A stretch of 36,953 bases of DNA, taken from the NCBI GenBank assembly GCA_004173515.1, contig SECN01000050.1:1-36953 (forward strand), given 5' to 3'. Numbering within the stretch: position 1 is the first letter of the stretch; every line of letters begins with the position of its first letter. A program made the position numbers and the translations under genes. Below the pieces are notes generated by a model. It had not been told where the DNA came from. It saw only the letters and a program-made list of their open reading frames with translations, and did not search any database. The stretch comes from Myxococcaceae bacterium. Lineage in GTDB: Bacteria > Myxococcota > Myxococcia > Myxococcales > Myxococcaceae. This document shows positions 1-8,225 of the stretch, one piece after another.

Positions 1-828
1 GTTGGGCGTGGGCAGCTTGCCGGTGGAGTGCGTGCGCTGGAAGAAGACGTTGGGCAGGCCCGTGATGATGTGGAAGTGCTTGCCCAGCGGCAGGAAGTTC
101 AGGAACGCCAGGATGATGGCCAGGTGGATGAAGAAGCTCACCACGCCCACCACGTGCGAAGCGGTCACGCCCAGCGGCATCATGGCCAGACCCACCACGC
201 TGGTGATGGGCTCCCACCACACGAGCGCGGCCGGCGTCGTGGGCACCTGCGTGGCGCCGATCTGCACCTGCTCCGCGGCGGCGCGCGCGGCCACCATGTG
301 GCTGCCACCGAAGAGGAACTCGGTGATCATCAGGCCCGCGATGAAGCCCAGGATGAGGTACGCCTCCCACGACTGGGACATGCGGTCCGGCTTCACCTTC
401 CAGCGCGTCCACACGAAGTACGCCACGCCCAACAGCGCCAGGCCCGCCACCAGGTCCTTCACCAGCAGGTAGGCGCGGTAGAGGAACAACAGCGGCGGCG
501 CGGCGTCCCAGGCCGGGTGGCTCAGGTCGGTGAGCACTTCCAGCGCGGTGGACGAAAAGCCCATCACGAACATCATGATGGTGCGCAGCGCCAGCACCAT
601 GAAGGCCGCGTAGATGAAGATGTGGAACAGGCCCGGCGTGAACTCCTCCGGATCCACCATGCGCTGCTGGCCCAACCCGAAGCGCAGCAGCTGCACCGCG
701 CGGTAGGGGATGCGGTCCAGCCGGTTCTCCTTCTTCATCGCGAGCAGCACGCCCGCGCGGCCGGACATCGTGATGACGAAGAGCGAGAGGGCGCCTGCCA
801 GGAGCAGGCCGGTGATGATGGGACTCAT
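1..828 (-). CDS. Membrane-bound Fe-S oxidoreductase (FadF/heterodisulfide-reductase-related), N-terminal part
   Basis: The gene begins at ATG 828-826 and runs off the left edge, so only the first 276 residues are visible. They form a multi-pass membrane domain. A first hydrophobic helix covers about residues 4-22, then comes a basic loop (MKKENRLDRIPYRAVQLLR), then helices around 68-90, 110-140, 155-175, 205-225 and 230-247. The segment RFGLGQQRMVDPEEFTPGLFH matches the cytochrome-b/NarI-like N-terminal domain of bacterial (Fe-S)-binding proteins, which normally continue into 4Fe-4S and CCG domains. Family knowledge: these enzymes pass electrons from electron-transfer flavoprotein or similar donors to membrane quinone, often in fatty-acid oxidation. 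The CCG domains would lie outside the window, so the class is an inference from the membrane domain. The start is preceded by GAGGTTCC, a weak RBS. An overlapping frame on the opposite strand is a coding shadow. Confidence 0.72.
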   Translation of the reverse strand, partial: MSPIITGLLLAGALSLFVITMSGRAGVLLAMKKENRLDRIPYRAVQLLRFGLGQQRMVDPEEFTPGLFHIFIYAAFMVLALRTIMMFVMGFSSTALEVLTDLSHPAWDAAPPLLFLYRAYLLVKDLVAGLALLGVAYFVWTRWKVKPDRMSQSWEAYLILGFIAGLMITEFLFGGSHMVAARAAAEQVQIGATQVPTTPAALVWWEPITSVVGLAMMPLGVTASHVVGVVSFFIHLAIILAFLNFLPLGKHFHIITGLPNVFFQRTHSTGKLPTPN

Positions 829-1107
829 GGAACCTCGGGACCTCTGGGGCCGCACGGCGTGGGGCGCCGGGTTGCCGCGTTGCGGCAATTCTTGAGTGTT
901 CGTCAACCCTAGCAGGGGTGATTCAAACTTTGAGGACCGGAGGGCTTTACAAAACCGGAGCGACCTCCCAACATGTTCGTAAATCGGTCAAGCAGTGCTT
1001 GTAAAGGGACCCGCATGGGGCGGGCCCGGTGACCGACGCAGGGCGTCCAAGGGGATGCGAGCCATCCAGGCCGTACACCCCGTGAACGGAGCGCCAAGGA
1101 GCCGGAC

Positions 1108-1263
1108 ATGAGCCACGACGACAGCACGTACCTGGATGAGGGTCAGGACTACCTTTACATGGGCGATGACGGTCAGGCCGTGGTGCCTCTCCAGCCCGTG
1201 GACGGCCAGCGCTGGGGCCACCTGGACGAAGAGGCCTGGGGCGGTTGGGACGTGGTGGAGTGA
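1108..1263 (+). CDS. Small acidic protein, 51 residues, unknown function
   Basis: ATG 1108 follows an AAGGAG Shine-Dalgarno at about 1096-1101 with ordinary spacing. The frame closes at TGA 1261-1263 just before a strong hairpin (1270-1299), so RBS, frame and terminator fit a complete small transcription unit. The product starts MSHDDSTYLDEGQDYLYMG and is very acidic and rich in Asp, Glu, Gly, Trp and Tyr (WGHLDEEAWGGWDVVE near the end). It has no signal peptide, membrane helix or cysteine. I do not recognise a family. The aromatic/acidic composition could suit a binding or inhibitor peptide, but that is speculation. It stands alone between divergent and unrelated genes. Confidence 0.6.
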   Translation: MSHDDSTYLDEGQDYLYMGDDGQAVVPLQPVDGQRWGHLDEEAWGGWDVVE

Positions 1264-1269
1264 GCCGGG

Positions 1270-1299
1270 GCCCCCGCGGCTTTCGGACTGCGCGGGGGC
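1270..1299 (+). terminator. Hairpin terminator after the 51-residue ORF
   Basis: Perfect 9-bp stem GCCCCCGCG (1270-1278) and CGCGGGGGC (1291-1299) with a 12-nt loop, followed by ATTCGTTT. It begins 7 bases after the stop codon of the small gene. This looks like an intrinsic terminator with a short T-rich tail. Confidence 0.65.
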
Positions 1300-1757
1300 A
1301 TTCGTTTGGAAGTCCGGGAGCTTGCACTCCGGGACGCTGATGCAGTGCGCTGGACGCGGTGCTTCCCTCCGTCTGGAAGGGTCGAGCCCCGCCGGCGCCG
1401 GTTCGCGGGCCGACTTTCTCCCAACGCTCTGAAAGTAAATCCGTAAATCGTTGAACGGTTTCACCGGAGCCTGGATGACGCAGGGTGTCCTGGTGCGTCA
1501 CCCGGGGTCCTGGCCGGTTTGATCGCCGCCTCGTGCGTCTTCCGTCGCGGAGGCCCGGGTGAGCGCCCTTCTGTGAGGCGTGCTTCGCGCGCGAGGGGCC
1601 GGACGGATTGCTTTCAAGGCCGGAAACCCGACATCCTGTCCGGCGAGCGGCAGGACTTCCGGGACGGACGCGGGCCAGAGCAGGGGCGTCCGGGGTCAGG
1701 GGAGTCTTCGCGACGGATTCGCGGCAGGATGGCCCCATCCACCATGCGGGAGTGCGG
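1300..1757. other. Intergenic stretch with repeated motifs and an inverted repeat
   Basis: I see no convincing gene here; the open frames have shadow-like composition. It holds CGTAAATCG (1442-1450) and GACGCAGGGTGTCC (1477-1490). Near-copies of both occur upstream of the 51-residue gene, at 978-987 and 1035-1048. There is also a perfect inverted repeat TGACGCA (1476-1482) and TGCGTCA (1494-1500). This is probably promoter or leader DNA for the VWA gene. Confidence 0.4.
1476..1500. promoter_or_regulatory. Inverted repeat TGACGCA-N11-TGCGTCA
   Basis: The two 7-base arms are perfectly complementary with an 11-base spacer, about 258 bases upstream of the VWA start. It resembles a dimeric regulator site or a leader hairpin. 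Nothing in the sequence identifies the binding protein. Confidence 0.3.
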
Positions 1758-3053
1758 ATGAAGCAGACGGCCTGGGCAGTGGAGCGCGACGCGGAAGGCG
1801 GACGCGAAGTGCTGCTGCTCGTGACGCTGGAGGCCGAAGCGGAGACGCCTCGGGCCCCGGTGGCGGTGAACCTGGTCATCGACCGCAGCGCGTCCATGCG
1901 GGGCGCGCCGCTGGCGGCGGCGGTGGAGGCGGCGCGCGCGTTGGTGGAGCGCGCGGGCCCTCGCGACTACGTGGGCCTGCTCACCTTCGACGCGGACGCG
2001 GAGCAGGTGTTGCCCGTGCGTGCGATGGACGCCAGCGCCAAGGCGGCCTTCCTGAAGACGCTGTCGCGCCTGGAGTCGGGCGAGGGCACGGCGCTGCACG
2101 AGGCCGTGGAGCGCGGCGCGGAGGCCGTGCGGCGCGTGCTGGTGCCGGGCGCCCGGCCGCAACTGTTGATGCTCACCGACGGCGAGCCCTCCGTGGGCCC
2201 CACCGCGCTGGGCGAGTTCAAGGTGCTGGGCACGCGGGTGACGGACTCCGGCGTGGCGCTGCACGCGCTGGGGCTGGGCCGGCACTACCTGCCGGAGATC
2301 CTCGAAGCCCTCACGGGCCCCTCCGGCACGGGCTTCACCCACGTGGACGACGCGGAAGGGCTGCCGCTGGCGGTGGGCGCGCTGGGCGCGGAGCTGTTCG
2401 GGGAGGTGGTGTCGGACGCACGCGTGTACGTGCTGCCCACCGGCTTCGCGGACCTGCGATGCCGCCACCGCTACCCGTCGCGGGTGGAAGGCGACGCGAT
2501 GAGCGCGGCGCTGGGCGCGGTGTCGCACGCGTTCGCGCGCCGGGTCCTGTTCGCGGGCGTGCTGGAGAAGGGCGAGTGGAACCTCACGGTCACCGCCTCG
2601 TACACGGAGCACGACGACACCCGGCGGATGTCCGTGCCGGTGACGCGCCTGTTGCCGGACAGTGAAGAGGGCCGCTTCGTGCGCGCGGTGTCCGCGGAGC
2701 TGGAGCTGGTGTCCTTCGAGGCCGCCGCGTGGAAGGCCCTGTCCCGGCGTCAGCAGGAAGCGGCCGAGCGGGCGCTCGAGGGCGCGGACAAGGGGCTCTA
2801 CAAGCTGGCCCGGCTGGGCGCGACGGACGTCCCCGCGCAGCGGCACGTGGACCGGCTGGCGGACCTGCGCCGCGCGGTGGAGCGCCGGGCGGCCCAGCCG
2901 TCCGCGCTGGGGGTGCGCCGGGCCCAGTCGGAGGTGTCCCGCATCACCATGAGCCGCATCGGGCCGGCGCTGCCGGTGGCGGCCAACGGGGGCGCCCTGC
3001 CCGCCGGCAACGTCGCGGCCATCCTCCCCTGGAAGACCGACGAGAAGCCGTAA
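1758..3053 (+). CDS. VWA (von Willebrand factor A) domain protein
   Basis: The 431-residue product has a complete MIDAS metal site: DRSAS at residues 42-46, Thr111 in GEGTAL and Asp141 in LTDGE. The VWA fold covers roughly residues 35-205. The rest is a beta-rich segment and then a helical, Arg/Ala-rich C-terminal region (about 310-410). There is no signal peptide or membrane helix, so it is probably cytosolic. I chose ATG 1758 because GGGAG lies 5 bases upstream and the protein begins sensibly there. An open frame extends further upstream but has shadow-like composition. VWA proteins usually work by metal-dependent protein binding, often with a MoxR ATPase; none is adjacent here. The partner and role are unknown. 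Confidence 0.85.
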   Translation: MKQTAWAVERDAEGGREVLLLVTLEAEAETPRAPVAVNLVIDRSASMRGAPLAAAVEAARALVERAGPRDYVGLLTFDADAEQVLPVRAMDASAKAAFLKTLSRLESGEGTALHEAVERGAEAVRRVLVPGARPQLLMLTDGEPSVGPTALGEFKVLGTRVTDSGVALHALGLGRHYLPEILEALTGPSGTGFTHVDDAEGLPLAVGALGAELFGEVVSDARVYVLPTGFADLRCRHRYPSRVEGDAMSAALGAVSHAFARRVLFAGVLEKGEWNLTVTASYTEHDDTRRMSVPVTRLLPDSEEGRFVRAVSAELELVSFEAAAWKALSRRQQEAAERALEGADKGLYKLARLGATDVPAQRHVDRLADLRRAVERRAAQPSALGVRRAQSEVSRITMSRIGPALPVAANGGALPAGNVAAILPWKTDEKP

Positions 3054-3087
3054 CCTCCCGTCCCCTGGGGCGTATCCGAGAGTGCGA

Positions 3088-3109
3088 CGGGACCCGAGGT
3101 CGGGTCCCG
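3088..3109 (+). terminator. GC-rich hairpin after the VWA gene
   Basis: Perfect 9-bp stem CGGGACCCG (3088-3096) and CGGGTCCCG (3101-3109) with a 4-base loop, 34 bases after the VWA stop codon. It lacks a T-tract, so it is a probable but not certain terminator. Confidence 0.5.
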
Positions 3110-3223
3110 CCACGCCCGGCGTACGGGCGTGCGGAATGCCCGGCTGCCTGGAAGGTTGAGTGTTCCCCGCAGGGAACGCATCCCAGGTAGCACGGCGTTC
3201 CCAGGTGGATTAACGGGAGTCGC

Positions 3224-3298
3224 ATGACGCATCCGTGGCGCAAGAGGTCTGGAAGCCGGCTCGGTGGACTGGGCGCGGTGGCGATGGTGCTGCTTGGG
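3224..3298 (+). other. Orphaned signal-peptide frame of the ScsB/DsbD gene
   Basis: ATG 3224 follows GGGAG and encodes MTHPWRKRSGSR plus LGGLGAVAMVLLG, a typical basic n-region and hydrophobic core. The downstream domain continues in the frame one base earlier. The switch falls near the G-run at 3296-3298, so this is probably the original gene start, now out of frame. Confidence 0.5.
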
Positions 3299-5334
3299 AT
3301 GCGCCGGGCATCACCGTCGGGGACCTGCGCTGGCCGTTCCCGCAGACCTTCCGCACGCCGGATGGCTTCATCACCACGCACGGCTACCACGACGAGGTGC
3401 TGCTGTTCGCCCCGGCGCGCGTGTCCGACGCCTCCACCGGGACGCTGACGGTGTCGGCGGCGTTGGATGCGCTCGTGTGCAAGGTGCACTGCATCCCCGC
3501 GCAGATGGTGCTGTCGCGCACGCTGCCGGTGGGGTCGGAGACGGTGACGGACGCGGAGTTCGCGCCGCTGTTCGACGCAGCGCAGGCGCAGGTGCCCCAC
3601 CCCGTGGGGGGCCCGTCCACGCCGAGCGTGACGGTGGCGCTGGAGGCGAAGACGCTCACCGCGGGCAAGCCGTTCACCGGCACGCTCACCGTGACGACGG
3701 CGGACGGCAAGCCGCTCCCGGAGGACGTGGAGGGTGACTTCTTCGTGCCCGGCCGCATCGCGGGCGTGGATACGGTGTCGCTGAAGCCCTCGGGGCCGGG
3801 CCGCTTCGCGCTGGAGGGCAATGCGTCGTCGGTGGTGCCCAGGGGCGAGCCCCGGCTCACGGGCGCGCTGCGCCTGGGCACGGTGGCCAGGGGCTTCACG
3901 GCGTTGGACGTGGATGCGCCGCTCGCGCCGGTGGTGGCGGATGGCGCGGTGGCGGCGGGCCCCGCGCCGTTGAAGCTGCCGTCGGTGAAGGACGCGGCGG
4001 GCAAGGTGGCGCCGGTGGTCGCGGCGAGCGCCCCGGCGGCGGCGGAGTCTCCGATGGGGTTGGGGCTCGCGCTGGTGTTCGCGTTCCTGGGCGGCGCGCT
4101 GCTCAACCTGATGCCGTGCGTGTTCCCGGTGCTGGCGCTCAAGGCGTATGGCTTCACGCGGATGGTGCAGGAGGAGAAGGGCAAGGTCGCGCCGCACGCG
4201 GCCGCGTACGCGGGCGGCATCCTGGCGACGATGCTGCTGCTGGCGGGGGCGGTGCTGGCCGTGCGCGCGGGCGGCACGAGCGTGGGCTGGGGCTTCCAGT
4301 TCCAGGAACCGCTGTTCGTCGCGGCGGTGAGCGCCATCCTGGTGGCATTCGCGCTGAATCTCTTCGGGGTCTACACGCTGGGCGCGGACGGCACGGCGCT
4401 GGCGGGCAAGGTGGACCAGAGCCACGGCCTGATGCGCAGCGCGGGCGAGGGCGTGCTCGCGGTGGTGCTGGCCACGCCATGCTCTGCGCCGCTGTTGGGC
4501 ACGGCGGTGGGTTTCGCCTTCGCGGCGGGCGCGGCCACGGTGGTGGCGGTGTTCCTGGCGCTGGGGTTGGGTCTGGCGCTGCCCTTCTGCGTGCTGGTGC
4601 TGGTGCCGGGGCTGGCGCAGCGGCTGCCGAAGCCGGGCATGTGGATGGAGCGCGGCAAGCAGTTCCTGGGCTTCGCGCTGCTGGGCACCACGGTGTGGTT
4701 GGTGTGGGTGATGGGCGGGCTCGCGGGCGTGGACGGGATGGGGCGGCTGCTCGCGTTCCTCATCGCGGTGGGCCTGGGCACGTGGCTGTACGGCCAGTCG
4801 CAGGGGCTGGAGGGCGGACGCCGGGGCGTGACGGTGGGCCTCGCCGTGTTGACGCTGGTGGGCGCGGGCGCGGTGGCGCTGCGCTTCGAGGAGGCGCAGG
4901 CGTCGGTGGAGGCGCGCGGCGCGATGGCGTCGTCGCATGGCGGCTCACAGCCGTGGGACGAGGCGGCGGTGTCCGCGGCGCTGGCGGCGGGCCAGCCGGT
5001 GTTCGTGGACTTCACGGCGGACTGGTGCCTGACGTGCAAGTTCAACGAGCGCACCGTGCTGTCGCGCGAGGACGTGCGGCAGGCGTTCATGAAGCACAAC
5101 GTGGCCTTCTTCGTGGCGGACTGGACGCGCCGGGATGCGCGCATCACCACGAAGCTGGCGGCGCATGGCCGCGCGGGCGTGCCCATGTACCTGGTGCTGA
5201 GCCCGGGCTCGCCGGACAAGCCCGAGGTCCTCAATGAATTGCTCACCGCCGACAGCGTCATCCAGGCGGTGCAGCGCGCGGATGGATGCGAGTCGCCGTT
5301 GAAGGCCGGCTCGGTGGTGTGCGCCCGGCCCTGA
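3235..5334 (+). CDS. Protein-disulfide reductase, ScsB/DsbD type; 5' end disrupted
   Basis: This is a DsbD/ScsB-type electron carrier that moves reducing power from cytosolic thioredoxin across the inner membrane. In order it shows the end of an N-terminal periplasmic domain (GDLRWPFPQTFR, then the cysteine pair in CKVHCIPAQ), a membrane core starting near 4050 with the conserved cysteines in NLMPCVFPVL and ATPCSAPLLG, and a C-terminal thioredoxin domain with CLTC (DFTADWCLTCKFNERT). The longest open frame uses GTG 3235 and gives 699 residues, but that start makes no signal peptide. A better start is ATG 3224 in another frame, with GGGAG upstream and MTHPWRKRSGSR followed by a hydrophobic run. 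That frame would have to shift near 3290-3298. Homologues usually carry some 60-80 residues between signal peptide and the GDLRWP segment; these are missing here. The next gene, a secreted redoxin, is a plausible partner. Confidence 0.82.
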   Translation: MAQEVWKPARWTGRGGDGAAWDAPGITVGDLRWPFPQTFRTPDGFITTHGYHDEVLLFAPARVSDASTGTLTVSAALDALVCKVHCIPAQMVLSRTLPVGSETVTDAEFAPLFDAAQAQVPHPVGGPSTPSVTVALEAKTLTAGKPFTGTLTVTTADGKPLPEDVEGDFFVPGRIAGVDTVSLKPSGPGRFALEGNASSVVPRGEPRLTGALRLGTVARGFTALDVDAPLAPVVADGAVAAGPAPLKLPSVKDAAGKVAPVVAASAPAAAESPMGLGLALVFAFLGGALLNLMPCVFPVLALKAYGFTRMVQEEKGKVAPHAAAYAGGILATMLLLAGAVLAVRAGGTSVGWGFQFQEPLFVAAVSAILVAFALNLFGVYTLGADGTALAGKVDQSHGLMRSAGEGVLAVVLATPCSAPLLGTAVGFAFAAGAATVVAVFLALGLGLALPFCVLVLVPGLAQRLPKPGMWMERGKQFLGFALLGTTVWLVWVMGGLAGVDGMGRLLAFLIAVGLGTWLYGQSQGLEGGRRGVTVGLAVLTLVGAGAVALRFEEAQASVEARGAMASSHGGSQPWDEAAVSAALAAGQPVFVDFTADWCLTCKFNERTVLSREDVRQAFMKHNVAFFVADWTRRDARITTKLAAHGRAGVPMYLVLSPGSPDKPEVLNELLTADSVIQAVQRADGCESPLKAGSVVCARP

Positions 5335-5407
5335 GTTTCCGGTGTCTGGGATGGAAGTGGTGGCAGTGGTGTTGATGCTCAGCGTTCAACTCTCTGGAGG
5401 TTCCCTC

Positions 5408-6001
5408 ATGAATCCGTTCTTCAAGGCAGTCGCGCTCACCGTGGCTTTCGTCGGAGCTCCCGTCCTGGCCGCTGACACCGCGAAGGTGGACAAGCCCGCT
5501 CCGGCGTTCACGCTCAAGGACGAGGCCGGCAAGTCGCACTCGCTGGCGGACTACAAGGGCAAGGTCGTGGTGCTGGAGTGGACGAACTCGGAGTGCCCGT
5601 TCGTGAAGCGGCACTACGAGGCGAAGACGATGCAGACGACGCAGAAGGGCTTCGATGCGAGCAAGGTGGTGTGGCTGACGGTGGACTCCACCGCGTCGCA
5701 CAACGCGAAGGTCGCGGCGGACTGGAAGAAGAAGGAAGGCTTCACCCAGCCGGTGCTCATCGACACGGACGGCAAGGTGGGCAAGAGCTACGCCGCGAAG
5801 ACGACGCCGCACATGTACGTCATCGACGGCCAGGGCATGGTGCGCTACGCGGGCGCCATCGACGACGACGCGCGCGGCAACAAGACGGATGGCCCGACGA
5901 CCAACTACGTGAAGACCGCCGTGGACGCGCTCCTCAACGGCAAGGAGGTCCCGACGGTGACCTCCGAGCCGTACGGCTGCTCGGTGAAGTACAAGAGCTG
6001 A
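5408..6001 (+). CDS. Secreted redoxin (AhpC/TSA-like thioredoxin fold)
   Basis: The 197-residue product starts at ATG 5408, 7 bases after GGAGG (5396-5400). An upstream in-frame ATG (5351) lacks an RBS and would spoil the signal peptide. Residues 1-21 (MNPFFKAVALTVAFVGAPVLA) are an export signal with an AxA-like cleavage site. The mature part begins like redoxins (DKPAPAFTLKDEAGK, then YKGKVVVLEWTNSECPFVKRHY). The active-site region has one cysteine (Cys63, ECPF) rather than CxxC; a second cysteine lies near the C-terminus (YGCSVKY). This is the pattern of single-Cys redoxins found in many environmental bacteria. It follows the ScsB/DsbD-like gene by 73 bases in the same direction, so the reductase may keep it reduced in the periplasm. 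The pairing is an inference. Confidence 0.85.
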   Translation: MNPFFKAVALTVAFVGAPVLAADTAKVDKPAPAFTLKDEAGKSHSLADYKGKVVVLEWTNSECPFVKRHYEAKTMQTTQKGFDASKVVWLTVDSTASHNAKVAADWKKKEGFTQPVLIDTDGKVGKSYAAKTTPHMYVIDGQGMVRYAGAIDDDARGNKTDGPTTNYVKTAVDALLNGKEVPTVTSEPYGCSVKYKS

Positions 6002-6027
6002 GCCGTCTTGTTTTCGTGACGTGAACG

Positions 6028-6058
6028 AGGCCCGTGTCCCTTCGTGGGACGCGGGCCT
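6028..6058. terminator. Bidirectional terminator between convergent genes
   Basis: A 13-bp stem, AGGCCCGTGTCCC (6028-6040) with GGGACGCGGGCCT (6046-6058), has one G-T wobble and a TTCGT loop. It sits between the redoxin stop (6001) and the stop of the convergent oxygenase gene (6062), with T-rich DNA on the right. Confidence 0.8.
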
Positions 6059-6061
6059 TCT

Positions 6062-7051
6062 TCATGATTCGTCCCGGTGGGCGAACTCCGGGCCCAGGCC
6101 CCCGATGCGGTACTCGTTGCCGGGATAGGTGCGGTTGATGCTGCCCGTGATGGGCGCCGGGTAGCGCTCCAGCGAGACGAAGCGTTTGACGTGTTTACGC
6201 ACCTTGAGGGCCAGGCGCGTCAGGCCGGAGACCCACGCGGGTGGGGCCTCGAACTGGATGGCGGGCAGCAGTCGGGGTGGGACCAGGCCGAGGCTCACGG
6301 GGGGAACCAGGGCGCGCAGGGGGCGCGGCATCCAGGCGGCCATGATGTCCAGGGTGGCCTGGGCGACGCGGTGGCTGGCCTCGCTGGGCACGAACTCGCG
6401 CGCCTCGTAGTCGCGGACATAGGCGTCGAAGGCGGGCTTGTCCGCCGGGATGTCCTTCATGCCCATGCGGCGCCCGATTTCACACCAGAAGTAGAACCAG
6501 GCCTCGCGCTCATGCGCGGTGAGGGCGCGCCAGCCGAACGCCTCCATCCACTGGATGGGGAAGTCGATGAAGGTCCACAGCACGAAGAGGAAGTCCTCGT
6601 TCGGGATGCGGAAGAAGGAGTGGATGTGATTCATCTGCTCCAGGGAGAGCCGCCCGGCCTCCACGTCCCAGCCGCATTCCATGTACTGGGCGATCAGCAG
6701 CCGGGTGTCGTCGTAGCGCTTCTGGCCGCGCTTGCTGAACTCGCCCGTGCGATCCAACAGGGTGGAGACGGAGCGGCTGCCGAAGGTGTGGAAGAGCGCG
6801 ATCTCGTTCGCCCGCTGCATGTCGAACGGGAACTCGTAGTTGGTGAGCAGGTGCACGATGCGCTGGCAGTCGCGCCGTGCGTCCAGGGAGGCGATCTCCC
6901 GGCGCACCTCCGACAGGCGCGGCTTCCAGAAGGGCTTGCGGTAGACGGGGCCGGCAACGCGGGTGTCGGGGCGTGCGCCGTGAGGCTTGAAGGGACAGCC
7001 CGCGGGGACGACTTCCGCCTGCGAGCTGGCGATGGGAGCCGGGTCGTTCAT
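6062..7051 (-). CDS. Oxygenase MpaB family protein (DUF2236)
   Basis: The 329-residue product starts at ATG 7051-7049. It matches the MpaB/latex-clearing-like DUF2236 family: NEIALFHTFGSRSVSTLLDRTGEF, then the helical core NHIHSFFRIPNEDFLFVLWTF, then WRALTAHEREAWFYFWCEIGRRMG. Characterised relatives bind heme b and carry out oxygenase or oxidative cleavage reactions; the substrate of most members, including this one, is unknown. The conserved histidine in NHIHSF is a candidate heme ligand. No signal peptide or obvious membrane helix is seen. The gene is monocistronic and convergent with the redoxin, sharing a terminator. A CGGAG RBS lies about 9 bases upstream of the start. Confidence 0.82.
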   Translation of the reverse strand: MNDPAPIASSQAEVVPAGCPFKPHGARPDTRVAGPVYRKPFWKPRLSEVRREIASLDARRDCQRIVHLLTNYEFPFDMQRANEIALFHTFGSRSVSTLLDRTGEFSKRGQKRYDDTRLLIAQYMECGWDVEAGRLSLEQMNHIHSFFRIPNEDFLFVLWTFIDFPIQWMEAFGWRALTAHEREAWFYFWCEIGRRMGMKDIPADKPAFDAYVRDYEAREFVPSEASHRVAQATLDIMAAWMPRPLRALVPPVSLGLVPPRLLPAIQFEAPPAWVSGLTRLALKVRKHVKRFVSLERYPAPITGSINRTYPGNEYRIGGLGPEFAHRDES

Positions 7052-7243
7052 GGGTGTCACTCCGGAGGGCAGGGCAGGAGGCCTGGCGGGGGATGGTAGC
7101 CCGGTCCGCGACGGCGTGCCGACGCCCACGGCTTTCGAGGGACCGGCCGGTGCGACGGGTGGACGGCGTGGGTGGCCTTGTCGTGGACGTCGCGGCGCCG
7201 GACCTTGTTGTGGGAGCACGACTCCCGGACAGGAGACGCGATC

Positions 7244-7480
7244 ATGGCCAGCAACAAGGGCACGCCGGTGAAGGGCACCGAGCGCACGGACACGCAGAGC
7301 GCCGAGGAACTGGAGCGCGAAGCCAGACACCAGCGCCCGGGCACCGAACGGGGCGACGTGACGGACGAGGACGTGGGCGAGGACCGCATCCTCCAGAAAG
7401 GCATTGGCGGCTACGGCGCGCAGAAGGGCACGGAGCCCGCGCGCGAAGCACCGCCGCTCAGCGACGACGGCGACCGGTAG
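7244..7480 (+). CDS. Small hydrophilic, probably disordered protein, 78 residues
   Basis: ATG 7244 follows CAGGAGA (about 7230-7236). The product (MASNKGTPVKGTERTDTQSAEEL to PPLSDDGDR) is nearly all charged and small polar residues, with many Asp, Glu, Arg, Gly and Thr. It has no hydrophobic core, cysteine or signal. This resembles hydrophilic stress or desiccation-type small proteins of soil bacteria. I know no named family, so function is open. It is followed by an unrelated membrane protein. Confidence 0.6.
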   Translation: MASNKGTPVKGTERTDTQSAEELEREARHQRPGTERGDVTDEDVGEDRILQKGIGGYGAQKGTEPAREAPPLSDDGDR

Positions 7481-7547
7481 CGTTGACCGGTGCACGGGGC
7501 GGCCCGCTCGAGCGTGACGCCGGGGGACGGCTCCCTAGAGTGGCGCC

Positions 7548-8174
7548 ATGGCTCCCGCCCGCCTCGTGCGTTCCTGTTGTGTCCTGGTGCTGCTGTTCCT
7601 CGCGATGCCGTGGGCCGCGCAGGGGCAGGAGGCCGTCGTGCCCCCCGTTGATGGGAAGGCCTGGCTCGCGGAGCACAACGCGGAAGCGGTGCGGGTGAAC
7701 CGCGTGGCCATGGGCATCCTGTTCGGCTGGGCCGTGCTGAACATCGGCACGGGCGTGGCGGGACACTTCGCGAGCGAGGGAGAGACGCGGGCCTTCTTCC
7801 AGGCGAACGCGGCCTGGAACGTGGTCAACCTGACCATCGCGGCGCTCGGCTATCACGGGCAGGCGACGGCGGACCCCGGCTCCTGGGACCTGGCGCGCAG
7901 CCTCTCCGAAGGGCAGCGCATGGAGAAGCTGCTGCTCTTCAACGCGGGCCTGGATGTGGGCTACCTCGCGTTCGGAGGGTTCCTGTGGGAGCGCGGGTCG
8001 CGCAAGGACTCGGCGCGCCTGCGGGGATGGGGCAAGAGCCTGCTGGTGCAGGGCGGATTCCTGCTCGTGTTCGATGGTGTGCTGACGTTCCTCAACGCGC
8101 GGCTGAACGGGGAACTCACGGCGCGGCTGGTGCCTGCTCCCAATGGAATCGGGTTGATGCTGACGTGGCCGTGA
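7548..8174 (+). CDS. Membrane protein with signal peptide, function unknown
   Basis: The 208-residue product starts at ATG 7548. Residues 1-27 form a signal peptide or first helix (LVRSCCVLVLLFLAMPWAAQG). After that come about four hydrophobic segments: around 54-74 (MGILFGWAVLNIGTGVAGHF), 89-105 (AAWNVVNLTIAALGYHG), 128-145 (LLLFNAGLDVGYLAFGGF) and 163-184 (LLVQGGFLLVFDGVLTFL). The motif EGQRMEKLLLFNAGLDVGYL is reminiscent of DUF6992-type membrane proteins, but I hold that loosely. No catalytic motif is visible. The RBS is weak. The gene ends before a long palindrome and is convergent with the trypsin-like pair. Confidence 0.7.
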   Translation: MAPARLVRSCCVLVLLFLAMPWAAQGQEAVVPPVDGKAWLAEHNAEAVRVNRVAMGILFGWAVLNIGTGVAGHFASEGETRAFFQANAAWNVVNLTIAALGYHGQATADPGSWDLARSLSEGQRMEKLLLFNAGLDVGYLAFGGFLWERGSRKDSARLRGWGKSLLVQGGFLLVFDGVLTFLNARLNGELTARLVPAPNGIGLMLTWP

Positions 8175-8225
8175 GCTTCAGACGCGCGCGCGTGCCATTC
8201 GAGTCCGCCGGGCACGCTTCGCGCC

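Noticed and set aside
28..912. Plus-strand frame (294 codons) at the left edge
   Set aside because: His/Arg/Gln-rich shadow of the membrane oxidoreductase on the minus strand.
2944..4938. Long minus-strand frame (664 codons) opposite the ScsB/DsbD gene
   Set aside because: Arg/His/Gln-rich translation with no domain, and it runs across a strong plus-strand membrane protein. It is a high-GC coding shadow.
5342..5407. Longer start (ATG near 5342-5351) for the redoxin
   Set aside because: No RBS and it places a poor N-terminus before the clear signal peptide at ATG 5408, which follows GGAGG.
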